NCBI GenBank assembly: GCA_964598725.1
Contig: CAZRCW010000001.1
Coordinates: forward strand, 310,001-374,000
Reading direction: 5' to 3'
DNA from: JAGOTP01 sp964598725
GTDB taxonomy: Bacteria; Patescibacteriota; Patescibacteriia; 2-12-FULL-60-25
Length of the DNA: 64,000 nt
Shown: in pieces, positions 56,510-63,601 of the stretch
Numbering within the stretch: the first letter of the stretch is position 1
Layout: every line of letters starts with the position of its first letter
Made by a program: the position numbers and the translations under genes
The notes under the pieces: generated by a model
What the model was told of the DNA's origin: nothing
Seen by the model: only the letters and a program-made list of their open reading frames with translations
The model's database searches: none

Positions 56510-56552
56510 CTTAACCTCATTAAGTATATCGACTTGCGTGAAAATGTGTCAA
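56510..56552 (-). promoter_or_regulatory. Fasciclin promoter with candidate MarR operator
   Basis: Minus-strand TTGACA, 18-bp spacer, TATACT. The inverted repeat CTTAA-CCTCA-TTAAG (56510-56524) overlaps the -10 box, and a further CTTAA-like half-site follows downstream, giving MarR-type operator spacing. Confidence 0.65.
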
Positions 56553-56580
56553 TCTAGATTCAGATCTATTTGACCTGTGT

Positions 56581-57051
56581 ATGCTCTCCGAAATCGCCCA
56601 GCATTTTTTGCCTAAAGATCTCTCGCCCACGACATACGGTCTGGGCATCTTACAGTCCAAGAGTTATCGCATTCTAAAAACAGCTACTGCCCGGCATTTG
56701 AAACGGCATGATCTCACATCGATTGATTGGGCGATCTTGGGATCGTTGTTTGAGACGGAACGAGGAATGGGCTTATCGGACTTAGCCGAGAAACTAGATG
56801 TGACTCTCCCGCTCATCACGTTGCGTACACAATCACTGCTTAAAAAAGGATTCTTAGAGCGCTGGACTTCCGAACGAGACTCACGTAGCAAAATCGTGCA
56901 TATCTCACTCCAAGGGAAGAAGCTCATTCCCGTTATTGAGCGTTCGCTTCGGGATGCGATCAAGCCACTGTTCAAAGGATCATCAGCACGAGACTTGCTT
57001 GGTTTTGTGAGAGTGATGACTAGAGTTGCTCAGACCGGTAAGACGGATTGA
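56581..57051 (+). CDS. MarR-family transcriptional regulator
   Basis: 156 residues. Winged helix-turn-helix: LTSIDWAILGSLFETERGMG, LSDLAEKLDVTLPLITLRTQ recognition region, and the wing with RWTSERDSRSKIVHISLQGK, including the D-x-R-S motif. Divergent from the fasciclin lipoprotein gene, which it probably controls. Confidence 0.9.
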   Translation: MLSEIAQHFLPKDLSPTTYGLGILQSKSYRILKTATARHLKRHDLTSIDWAILGSLFETERGMGLSDLAEKLDVTLPLITLRTQSLLKKGFLERWTSERDSRSKIVHISLQGKKLIPVIERSLRDAIKPLFKGSSARDLLGFVRVMTRVAQTGKTD

Positions 57052-57116
57052 TAGAGTCTATTGGGACACAGGGTAGAAATACTTACTTCAGCAAACAAAG
57101 TGGGTTATTGTCTCGC

Positions 57117-57908
57117 TTAGACGGATTCTTTTCGGATATAGAAAGTAGCAGAAACTCGTTTACCAGGCTCGAGCAGATAAGGATCGTCTATCAATCCACC
57201 AACGTCCCGCAGGACGGGCTCGATGCAGATAAAATCTTTTTCGGGTAATGACCAGATCCAGATCCGTTCATATTCAACCGATGGTTCCAGGATGAGGGTC
57301 CCTAGCTCTGGAAGGGTGACGCGAATGGTAGCGGCAGGATCAAGAAGTTTTGGGTTTGCGAATGAGGTCGTTCCGCCATTAGACCAGATAGCGAAACCAG
57401 TTTGAATAAGATCACTTCCGAGGCATTCAAACCGAATAGTTTGCTTTTGAGCATGCGGAACCTTGAAATAGGGGTGCAAACCCATCGCGATTGGGATGGC
57501 CTGAGTTGCTTCGAGGTTCTCAACGGTTTGTATAAAACAGACGGAATGCGCATTTTCGATTACACCAGAAAAACGTAAACGATTTTGATAGGGGTAGACG
57601 GCTTGTGTTTTGGCCGAGCTGGTCAGTGTTTCGCTAAAGCTGTTCGGAGTCGATGCCTGCTCAACCTTCCAATCGGAGTGGAGCCGAGCGTAACCGTGTT
57701 GTTTGAGATTAGGGAAGTGAGAGCTGTCGATCGCCCCGGCGTTTGGGAAGAGAATGGGAATTCCGCCTCGGACGTTCGTTTCAAGGTTCCGGAAGGTTGC
57801 TTCATCTAGATACAGGAGTTCGTGTTCTTGAAAGCGTAACGAGGTCACGATGCCGCCACGTTCAGGTGAGTACGTAATACTGTTTCCAAATGCGGAGAGC
57901 GTCGGCAT
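57117..57908 (-). CDS. Aldose 1-epimerase family protein
   Basis: 263 residues, galactose-mutarotase beta-sandwich. GGIVTSLRFQEHELLYLDE, GGIPILFPNAG, the substrate-contacting histidine in MGLHPYFKVP, and the C-terminal CIEPVLRDVGGL with the catalytic Glu-like residue are visible. It belongs to the YeaD-like subgroup (hexose-6-phosphate mutarotases) as well as to GalM; the substrate is uncertain. Single gene. Confidence 0.88.
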   Translation of the reverse strand: MPTLSAFGNSITYSPERGGIVTSLRFQEHELLYLDEATFRNLETNVRGGIPILFPNAGAIDSSHFPNLKQHGYARLHSDWKVEQASTPNSFSETLTSSAKTQAVYPYQNRLRFSGVIENAHSVCFIQTVENLEATQAIPIAMGLHPYFKVPHAQKQTIRFECLGSDLIQTGFAIWSNGGTTSFANPKLLDPAATIRVTLPELGTLILEPSVEYERIWIWSLPEKDFICIEPVLRDVGGLIDDPYLLEPGKRVSATFYIRKESV

Positions 57909-57961
57909 ATGCTCAGTATAGTACGGATGCGTTAAGTGGTGAGGTAGGGGTTCATCTCTAA

Positions 57962-58000
57962 AAAAACCACCCCCTATCTTATCGATAGGGGGTGGTTTTT
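57962..58000 (-). terminator. Terminator of the sigma/anti-sigma operon
   Basis: 17-bp stem (left arm aaaaaccaccccctatc) with a 5-base loop and T-runs; lies just beyond the anti-sigma gene stop. Confidence 0.9.
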
Positions 58001-58015
58001 AATGTCTTGTAGGGG

Positions 58016-59491
58016 TTAGTACAGGATGCGTACGTTCCCTGGACGCTGCGAATCAAGAACGTCTTTGACGAGGGGGACGAAGACGTACTTCGAGAGGTAG
58101 CTATCTTTTGGCTGCGATTTTACTTCGAAGCGAAGCGATGGGATGAGGAGTTCGTCCGATGATTGACCATTGTTGATTGGGAGCCAGACGCGCTGAAGAA
58201 CGATTTCTGGATTCTGGAGCTCAACCTCGGTTACTTTTTCTGCATCTGGCGCGACGAAGCCGTAGAGGCCACCCCGTTCCATGACGGACAAGATACGGCT
58301 CTTATCGGTTTCGGCGGTGTAGGAAGAGCTTTCGAAATTGTTGGTGGTCAGGTTCGAGACGTTATCGACACGCTTCTCACGGACGTTCACGTTGACCATG
58401 AGACCGTTTGGCTGTCCACCTTCATCGTAGGCGACTTGGCCGTTGATCATGGTTGGATAGATCACCGTCATGCTGTCGGAGATGTAGAAGTTGGTTTTGT
58501 CAGCAGTCGCGGCGTAGACAGTTCGCCAATCGCTATTCACGATGGGTTGGCCGTACTTCTCGGTCGAGATACCATTCGCCTTCAAGAAGTCGTTGGCAAT
58601 TTGAATGAGTTCGCTATCAGCAGGGACATCAGCTTCTTTCAAGCGATACTGTTGGAAACAGGCATCATCGGTACAGCTAGCTTCTGGATGTGGCCACTGC
58701 TGGTAGTTCTGGTTGATGTTCACGACGGCTTCCACCAAATCGACTGAGACGCTGTAGCCGTACTTTATCGCTTGATTGAGAGTGAAGGACTGAAGCTGAA
58801 GTCCGTTTAACTTCCCCAAATCGATCAAGCCATGTGTGCTTTGAGCGAGTGACTGGATGAGGGAGTTGTTCTGAGCCATGCCTTTCACGCGCTTGTAGAC
58901 ATCAAGCTGGTTGTTCCAAGTTGGAAGTTCACCCGTGTAGGTGTATTTGTAGGTTTGAAACGGCAACAGGCTGGTTGCTATCCGTTTGTCTGTGACAGCG
59001 TAGGCGGGATTCACAACCGCGGAGTTCATGGCTGTTCCGCCCCCGGCGCCTTGTCGGGGTGTGGAGTCGAAGGCAGGAGCAAGGGGGCCAAAGGCGTTAG
59101 CTCCGGCGACCCGCGTGATGGTTCCAACGTTTGTGTTGAGCGCGAGCGATGTACCAGCGGTCTGGCGTTGCATGTTCGGTAGATTTGTAAGAACGAGTGC
59201 AACCACAGCGACAGCGCCGATTGGAATCGCTAAGTATTTGAATGAGAAACGAGAAGTCATACGTTCGAAGAAAGACGAAGATGAATGAGGGGTGGAATAC
59301 TGCTTCGCATGGGCGGCTAGCAGGTCTTGGCGAAGTTGCTGGCGAAAGTGAGTACTTGGTTCTTCGTTTGGACGCAGCTTGAGGAGCTTGTCGACCAAAG
59401 GGATGAGCTCCGATTCTTTTGTGCGTAACTCTGGATCTTGGCTGTAGAGATCGTCCAGAATGGCGCGCGAGCGAGGATCGAGGTTAGACAT
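58016..59491 (-). CDS. Membrane-anchored protein, probable anti-sigma factor
   Basis: 491 residues. A cytoplasmic N-terminal 80 residues (mostly helical, DPRSRAILDDLYSQDPELRT, then LVDKLLKLRPNEE), one membrane span (86-105, YLAIPIGAVAVVALVLTNLP), and a large outer domain of about 380 residues rich in beta strands. Not a recognised zinc anti-sigma domain. The start at 59491 overlaps the sigma-factor gene by 8 bases, and this coupling together with the N-in topology is the evidence for the anti-sigma role. The outer domain is the likely sensor. Confidence 0.75.
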   Translation of the reverse strand: MSNLDPRSRAILDDLYSQDPELRTKESELIPLVDKLLKLRPNEEPSTHFRQQLRQDLLAAHAKQYSTPHSSSSFFERMTSRFSFKYLAIPIGAVAVVALVLTNLPNMQRQTAGTSLALNTNVGTITRVAGANAFGPLAPAFDSTPRQGAGGGTAMNSAVVNPAYAVTDKRIATSLLPFQTYKYTYTGELPTWNNQLDVYKRVKGMAQNNSLIQSLAQSTHGLIDLGKLNGLQLQSFTLNQAIKYGYSVSVDLVEAVVNINQNYQQWPHPEASCTDDACFQQYRLKEADVPADSELIQIANDFLKANGISTEKYGQPIVNSDWRTVYAATADKTNFYISDSMTVIYPTMINGQVAYDEGGQPNGLMVNVNVREKRVDNVSNLTTNNFESSSYTAETDKSRILSVMERGGLYGFVAPDAEKVTEVELQNPEIVLQRVWLPINNGQSSDELLIPSLRFEVKSQPKDSYLSKYVFVPLVKDVLDSQRPGNVRILY

Positions 59492-60065
59492 AGGAATGAT
59501 GGGTAAGAAGATGAAGCAGGAGGGCGAAGGCGGCTGCCGGAACGACGTTTCGTATCTGTACCAGAGCACGTGAAACGGTCATCTTGCAGCTCGCTTCACT
59601 TTTCTCAAGGATGGTCGCGATTTCACTGTAGGAGCGTTCGTCCCAGATGCGGAGAAGGAGGATCTCGCGTTGCTCTGGAGTCAGGATGTTCAGAGAAGCT
59701 TGGATCTGGTCGAGCTGTTCTTTCTGTTCGAGACTGCGAACAAGATCGCTTGAATCGCGTAGAATGGCTGAGACGTCTTCAAGATCGGTCGTGGGCCGTG
59801 TCTTCCGTACTTGATCGATCAAAAGGTTTCGAGCGATACGATAGATCCAGCCAGAGAAGTTGCCTTTGTCTTCCGTATACTTATCCAATTGCTCCAGTGT
59901 TCGAATAAACGTTTGGCTGGTCAGGTCTTCGGCGGTTTCACGATGAAACGTGCGGTAATAGTGGTACTTGTAGATGCGGTCGGTGTAGCGATCGTAGAGT
60001 TGCCCAAAGGCGTCCGCTCGTCCGGTTCGGCTAGCGGCGACAAGTTGTTCATCGGTATACGTCAT
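59484..60065 (-). CDS. ECF-type RNA polymerase sigma factor
   Basis: 193 residues. Sigma-2 region: DAFGQLYDRYTDRIYKYHYY, TAEDLTSQTFIRTLEQLDKY, GWIYRIARNLLIDQVRK. Sigma-4: ILTPEQREILLLRIWDERSY, SEIATILEKSEASCKMTVSR. The C-terminus has an added hydrophobic patch (VVPAAAFALLLHLLTH). The start at 60065 is chosen because the longer alternative adds 11 residues without family resemblance. Coupled to the membrane protein downstream. Confidence 0.93.
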   Translation of the reverse strand: MTYTDEQLVAASRTGRADAFGQLYDRYTDRIYKYHYYRTFHRETAEDLTSQTFIRTLEQLDKYTEDKGNFSGWIYRIARNLLIDQVRKTRPTTDLEDVSAILRDSSDLVRSLEQKEQLDQIQASLNILTPEQREILLLRIWDERSYSEIATILEKSEASCKMTVSRALVQIRNVVPAAAFALLLHLLTHHSYV

Positions 60066-60137
60066 GGGGAGTGTGATCACGCGTGAGAGGTCCTCCACTA
60101 GCGTACTACGGACGGGGGAGGAAAAGGTAACACGTAA

Positions 60138-60992
60138 TCAAAGTGACGCTCGTTTGGCCCGCGCCCCTTCCCAGCCGATCATCGCGGTTTTGCGGGCCGG
60201 TCCCCAGTGGTAATTTCCGAGGATTCCTGAAGATTGAATCACGCGATGACAGGGAATAAGAAACGAGACGGGATTGTGGCCGACGGCTGTTCCGACAGCT
60301 CGGAAGGCCTTTGGGCTACCAATCTGCGAGGCGATAGTCCCATAGGTCGAAAGTTGTCCGGAAGGAATACGCAGTAGCGCTTCCCACACCTTTAATTGAA
60401 ATGGCGTGCCTTTGAGGTGGAGCTTGATCTCTGGAAGTGAGGTCTGGTGGGGTTCGAAAATGCGCAGAGCGGATTTTTGCACGGCATCCGATTGTTGTTT
60501 GAAGTGAGCATTCGGGAAGCGTGTGTATAATTCCTCTCGGGCTGCTTCGCGGCTTGTTACGACGAACGCAATAAAACACACGCCTTTCGTGGTAGAAGCG
60601 ACGAGCGCTTCACCGAATGGTGTGCGTTCGTAGGCGTAGTTGATCGTGAGACTCGCACCCCTGTTTTTGTATTCACCCGGCGTCATGCCTTCGATTTTGA
60701 TGAAGAGATCATGCAGGCGACCGGAGCTTGAGAGGCCTACGCGTGTGGAGGTTTTTAGTAAGGATGTTTGGTGCTGTCCGAGAAGTTTCTTTGCCTGCTC
60801 GATGCTGATGTACTGCAAAAACTGCTTGGGACTTGTTCCAGCCCAGTCGGTGAAGAGTTTTTGGAAATGAGATGGACTTAAATCAACTTCATGCGCAATA
60901 TCTTTCAAACTTGGTTGGTTTCTGAAGTTCTGTTGGAGATAGGTGATCGCACGGCTGATCCGATCGAAATCCAGCTGATTTTGGTGGGACAT
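60138..60992 (-). CDS. Ada-like protein: AraC HTH fused to methylated-DNA methyltransferase
   Basis: 284 residues. About 8-105 are an AraC-type double HTH (SLKDIAHEVDLSPSHFQKLF, then RVGLSSSGRLHDLFIKIEGM). About 180-270 are an O6-alkylguanine methyltransferase with FRAVGTAVGHNPVSFLIPCHRVI, where the Cys is the methyl acceptor. The N-terminal zinc domain of full Ada, which accepts methyl from phosphotriesters, is missing, so the usual activation mechanism cannot operate. A CCGATCAT palindrome lies 12 bases upstream of the ATG. Confidence 0.92.
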   Translation of the reverse strand: MSHQNQLDFDRISRAITYLQQNFRNQPSLKDIAHEVDLSPSHFQKLFTDWAGTSPKQFLQYISIEQAKKLLGQHQTSLLKTSTRVGLSSSGRLHDLFIKIEGMTPGEYKNRGASLTINYAYERTPFGEALVASTTKGVCFIAFVVTSREAAREELYTRFPNAHFKQQSDAVQKSALRIFEPHQTSLPEIKLHLKGTPFQLKVWEALLRIPSGQLSTYGTIASQIGSPKAFRAVGTAVGHNPVSFLIPCHRVIQSSGILGNYHWGPARKTAMIGWEGARAKRASL

Positions 60993-61003
60993 ACAGAGAT
61001 ATC

Positions 61004-61026
61004 CCGATCATAAGAGGAATGATCGG
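61004..61026 (-). promoter_or_regulatory. Palindrome upstream of the Ada-like gene
   Basis: CCGATCAT and ATGATCGG separated by 7 bases. Candidate operator for the Ada-like regulator or hairpin end of the upstream gene; no T-run follows. Confidence 0.4.
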
Positions 61027-61052
61027 ATCGGTCCACCCGATTCGTGTGATGC

Positions 61053-61673
61053 TTACGGAATGTACCGGCTTGTCAGTTTTACGACTTTTCCATTCCGTAG
61101 TTCAACAATGTAAGGATCTTCAATGAGTGCGAAGTATTCCCGCTTGTCGTAGACGGTATGATGCTGTTGTGAATACAAGAACTCTTTTTTGAATGCATCC
61201 AAAGAGAGCTGGACGGGCTGAAGTTCGGATTGAGAGAGGACTTCTACGGTCGCAGCCGGATCAACCTCTAGAAGCATGGTCGAGGTACTGTTGTTGCGAA
61301 TATAGAAGCCGTTCGGAGCGCAGGTGCCATCCGTATCCAGGACATGCTTTGTACACAAGCCGTCTTCAATCATGGCTTCGTCGGCTAATCGCGAAGTTGT
61401 CGTCGCTGGCGTAGCATTTGAAATAAATTCTGCTTGGTCGAATATAATAAACGTCGAACTTGCTGATTGAATGGACTGAATAAAGCCAAATCGTTCGTTT
61501 GGATCAGAAGAAGTTTCCAGTTTCTTGAAGGTGACTGGTTGAATTAGCTTAGTATAGTTAGAGACTTGCTCCTCTGGCTTGTGCGTCGGTCGAGTAAACC
61601 GAATGAGCAAGACACAGGTGAGAATTGCGACAATGATCAAAGATAGGATGGTGGTACGGAAGCGTGGAGGCAT
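61053..61673 (-). CDS. Unknown protein with N-terminal membrane anchor
   Basis: Not recognised. 206 residues: one N-terminal membrane span (about 7-24, TTILSLIIVAILTCVLLIRF) and an outer domain of mixed alpha/beta character with ESNATPATTTSR-like Thr/Ser-rich linkers and a short basic C-terminus. Two bases after the preceding gene, in a four-gene minus-strand block. Confidence 0.65.
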   Translation of the reverse strand: MPPRFRTTILSLIIVAILTCVLLIRFTRPTHKPEEQVSNYTKLIQPVTFKKLETSSDPNERFGFIQSIQSASSTFIIFDQAEFISNATPATTTSRLADEAMIEDGLCTKHVLDTDGTCAPNGFYIRNNSTSTMLLEVDPAATVEVLSQSELQPVQLSLDAFKKEFLYSQQHHTVYDKREYFALIEDPYIVELRNGKVVKLTSRYIP

Positions 61674-61675
61674 AT

Positions 61676-62236
61676 TTAGGCGATCAAACGTCCTTCTAGG
61701 TAACGATAATCGATTTGATCGCTAGCTTGCGCAAAGCTCGTTGCGCGAATGATCTCTAAGCCCTTCTCTTCGAAGGGTTGAAAGCTCACCGGCAGAATGT
61801 TGATCAAGCGATCAGCGACCAGGTCTGGCTTAAAGATAGGGGATTTGAGATAGCCAAGGCGAAGCAAGTACCAAGTAGCGATAAATAAAGAGCAAGGGTA
61901 CTTTTTGGATCGAGTGTAATCGCTGATTTGTTCAACGAGTTTTTGATCCTGCGCCAGTCGCAGCGTCTCATCACAGAGCGGGATGAGTTGCGATTCGCGC
62001 AAGACAAGGTCTGGTGTATGTCCGGTTGCGCTTAGCCATCCTACAAACAACGTGTAGTCAAACGATGGATCGGGGAAGGAGTAGTCATCGACCAGAACCA
62101 TCAAAGCCGAAGTTCTACCCTCTCCTTCGCATTCTTTCTTCACCTCACTTAAGATTCGCAGTGACGTTGTATGTTCTTCACTGATTCGGGCGTTTGTATA
62201 GATATGAGCGTATTCGATCGAGAGGTCTTTTTTCAC
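61676..62236 (-). CDS. Unknown soluble protein of the four-gene block
   Basis: Not recognised. 186 residues, no signal or membrane segment. Features are SALMVLVDDYSFPDPSFDYT in the first half, a helical PLCDETLRLAQDQKLVEQIS centre and PCSLFIATWYLLRLGYL, ending in DYRYLEGRLIA. It looks like a cytoplasmic globular protein. Start separated by 36 bases from the preceding gene. Confidence 0.65.
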   Translation of the reverse strand: MKKDLSIEYAHIYTNARISEEHTTSLRILSEVKKECEGEGRTSALMVLVDDYSFPDPSFDYTLFVGWLSATGHTPDLVLRESQLIPLCDETLRLAQDQKLVEQISDYTRSKKYPCSLFIATWYLLRLGYLKSPIFKPDLVADRLINILPVSFQPFEEKGLEIIRATSFAQASDQIDYRYLEGRLIA

Positions 62237-62272
62237 AAAATGAGGCTAGCACTATTTAGGGTAAAAGGCTAT

Positions 62273-62845
62273 TCACCCCTTTGATTTTATGCTTTTTAAC
62301 AGTTCCTCTGGCTTCCGAGAAAGAATGAGAATCGGACGTTTTTCATTCTGAATGGAAAGAATAACTCCATCACCGCTCATTGTGCCTGGTCCAAATTTTA
62401 CCCAAGGGCGGAGCTCGACGATTGGGCTATCGGTGCTGACGCCTGTAAGTATGTGATCAGTGATCGCTCCGACAGAACGACGACCTTCTCGTATCTTTGC
62501 GAGACCGCTATCCAGGATCGTTGACTTTGGATATTCGTAGACATCTTTCTTTTGGAGATAAAAGCTCTGCGTCGTGAGGCGTACGAAAGCTGGAAAAACC
62601 TCGATTTTTCCTGAGTAGAGTATATTCGTCAGGCCAAATAGGAGGAGGAAGACAAAGACGATCAAGCTGTAAGTACCAAGCTTTTCTGTAATGCGGAATA
62701 GGGGGCCATGCATCGTTTCCGCTCCGATCAAGACACAGACGCAGAAGATGACGATGGGTGTTACAAAGATCAGAATACGCGTACGGAGACTGAGGCCGAG
62801 GTCTTCAGAGTAGAGAGGGGGAGTAAATTCTGTTGCGGATGTCAT
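62273..62845 (-). CDS. Unknown two-span membrane protein
   Basis: 190 residues. Membrane segments at about 24-45 (ILIFVTPIVIFCVCVLIG) and 57-78 (YSLIVFVFLLLFGLTNILYS), followed by a cytoplasmic domain of about 110 residues with a PH-like beta pattern (KIEVFPAFVRLTTQSFYLQK, then VILSIQNEKRPILILSRKPE). The PH-like reading is inference. Lies 21 bases after the M23-like gene. Confidence 0.68.
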   Translation of the reverse strand: MTSATEFTPPLYSEDLGLSLRTRILIFVTPIVIFCVCVLIGAETMHGPLFRITEKLGTYSLIVFVFLLLFGLTNILYSGKIEVFPAFVRLTTQSFYLQKKDVYEYPKSTILDSGLAKIREGRRSVGAITDHILTGVSTDSPIVELRPWVKFGPGTMSGDGVILSIQNEKRPILILSRKPEELLKSIKSKG

Positions 62846-62866
62846 ACAGGACGGGGTTAAAAGAGC

Positions 62867-63448
62867 TTACTGAAGTAAAGGCAGATCGCTGATCCAGGCA
62901 TGGTCTAATGCGTGTAGCGATTTCCCTGGCTGTGGGTACTTGCCTGACGATGCGCGATCGTTGAGTCCGTAGGGATCAAGTTTTTGAGTCGCATTTGTTT
63001 TCAGATCTTTCTCATGTAGCTCAAGGTGAAGTTGCGGAATTCCATGTGTCCAACCACTGATTCCAATAACCCCAAGCTTATGTCCTGTGACAAGCGGTGT
63101 TCCAGCTGGCTTGGTACCGTCGTCTATTTCGCCCTCGTCGGGGAGAGGAGTAATGGCTGGATCGATGGTTTCGAGATGAGCATACACAGTGCTGTAACGT
63201 CTATCTTCAAACGCTCGATGTATGATAACGAAGTTTCCCCACGACTTACTTACGCCTCGAAACGCTGTACCGGGATGCATCGCATAGACATCGAACGAAT
63301 GGTACGTGCTATTGAGATTCAAAATATAATCTATCCCTTTATGGGGCGTATCCGGCATGTCGCCAAGAGCGCCATCATATGTGGCAAAGCCTTCGATTAA
63401 TTGAATTCTGTGGTCGGAAAAAGGATAGCGTTCGAGGAGCTTATACAT
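62867..63448 (-). CDS. M23/LytM-like peptidase-type protein
   Basis: 193 residues. The order of motifs fits the M23 fold: PHKGIDYILNLN (HxxxD zinc ligands), YSTVYAHLETI, GHKLGVIGISGWTHG and QLHLELHEKDL (HxE/HxH region). No signal peptide is present, so either export is non-classical or the protein is not a wall hydrolase. First gene of the four-gene block with its own promoter. Confidence 0.7.
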   Translation of the reverse strand: MYKLLERYPFSDHRIQLIEGFATYDGALGDMPDTPHKGIDYILNLNSTYHSFDVYAMHPGTAFRGVSKSWGNFVIIHRAFEDRRYSTVYAHLETIDPAITPLPDEGEIDDGTKPAGTPLVTGHKLGVIGISGWTHGIPQLHLELHEKDLKTNATQKLDPYGLNDRASSGKYPQPGKSLHALDHAWISDLPLLQ

Positions 63449-63452
63449 ACCT

Positions 63453-63481
63453 TTAATAGAATTCTCTCACGCCCGTTCCAA
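63453..63481 (-). promoter_or_regulatory. Promoter of the four-gene block
   Basis: Minus-strand TTGGAA, 17-bp spacer, TATTAA, ending 4 bases before the ATG. Confidence 0.6.
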
Positions 63482-63522
63482 ATAACCAATGAGCTGGTTT
63501 TTCGCTTGATTAAGCCATTCAC

Positions 63523-63551
63523 TTGCTGAAAAAGATCTTCTCACGTAGGCT
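63523..63551 (+). promoter_or_regulatory. Possible promoter of the right-edge cassette gene
   Basis: TTGCTG, 17-bp spacer, TAGGCT, giving a leader of about 45 bases. Confidence 0.35.
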
Positions 63552-63601
63552 TTCTCCTCGCCCTCAAAGCGGGTTTCCCCAACGCGACGATGGAGGTAAT
63601 T

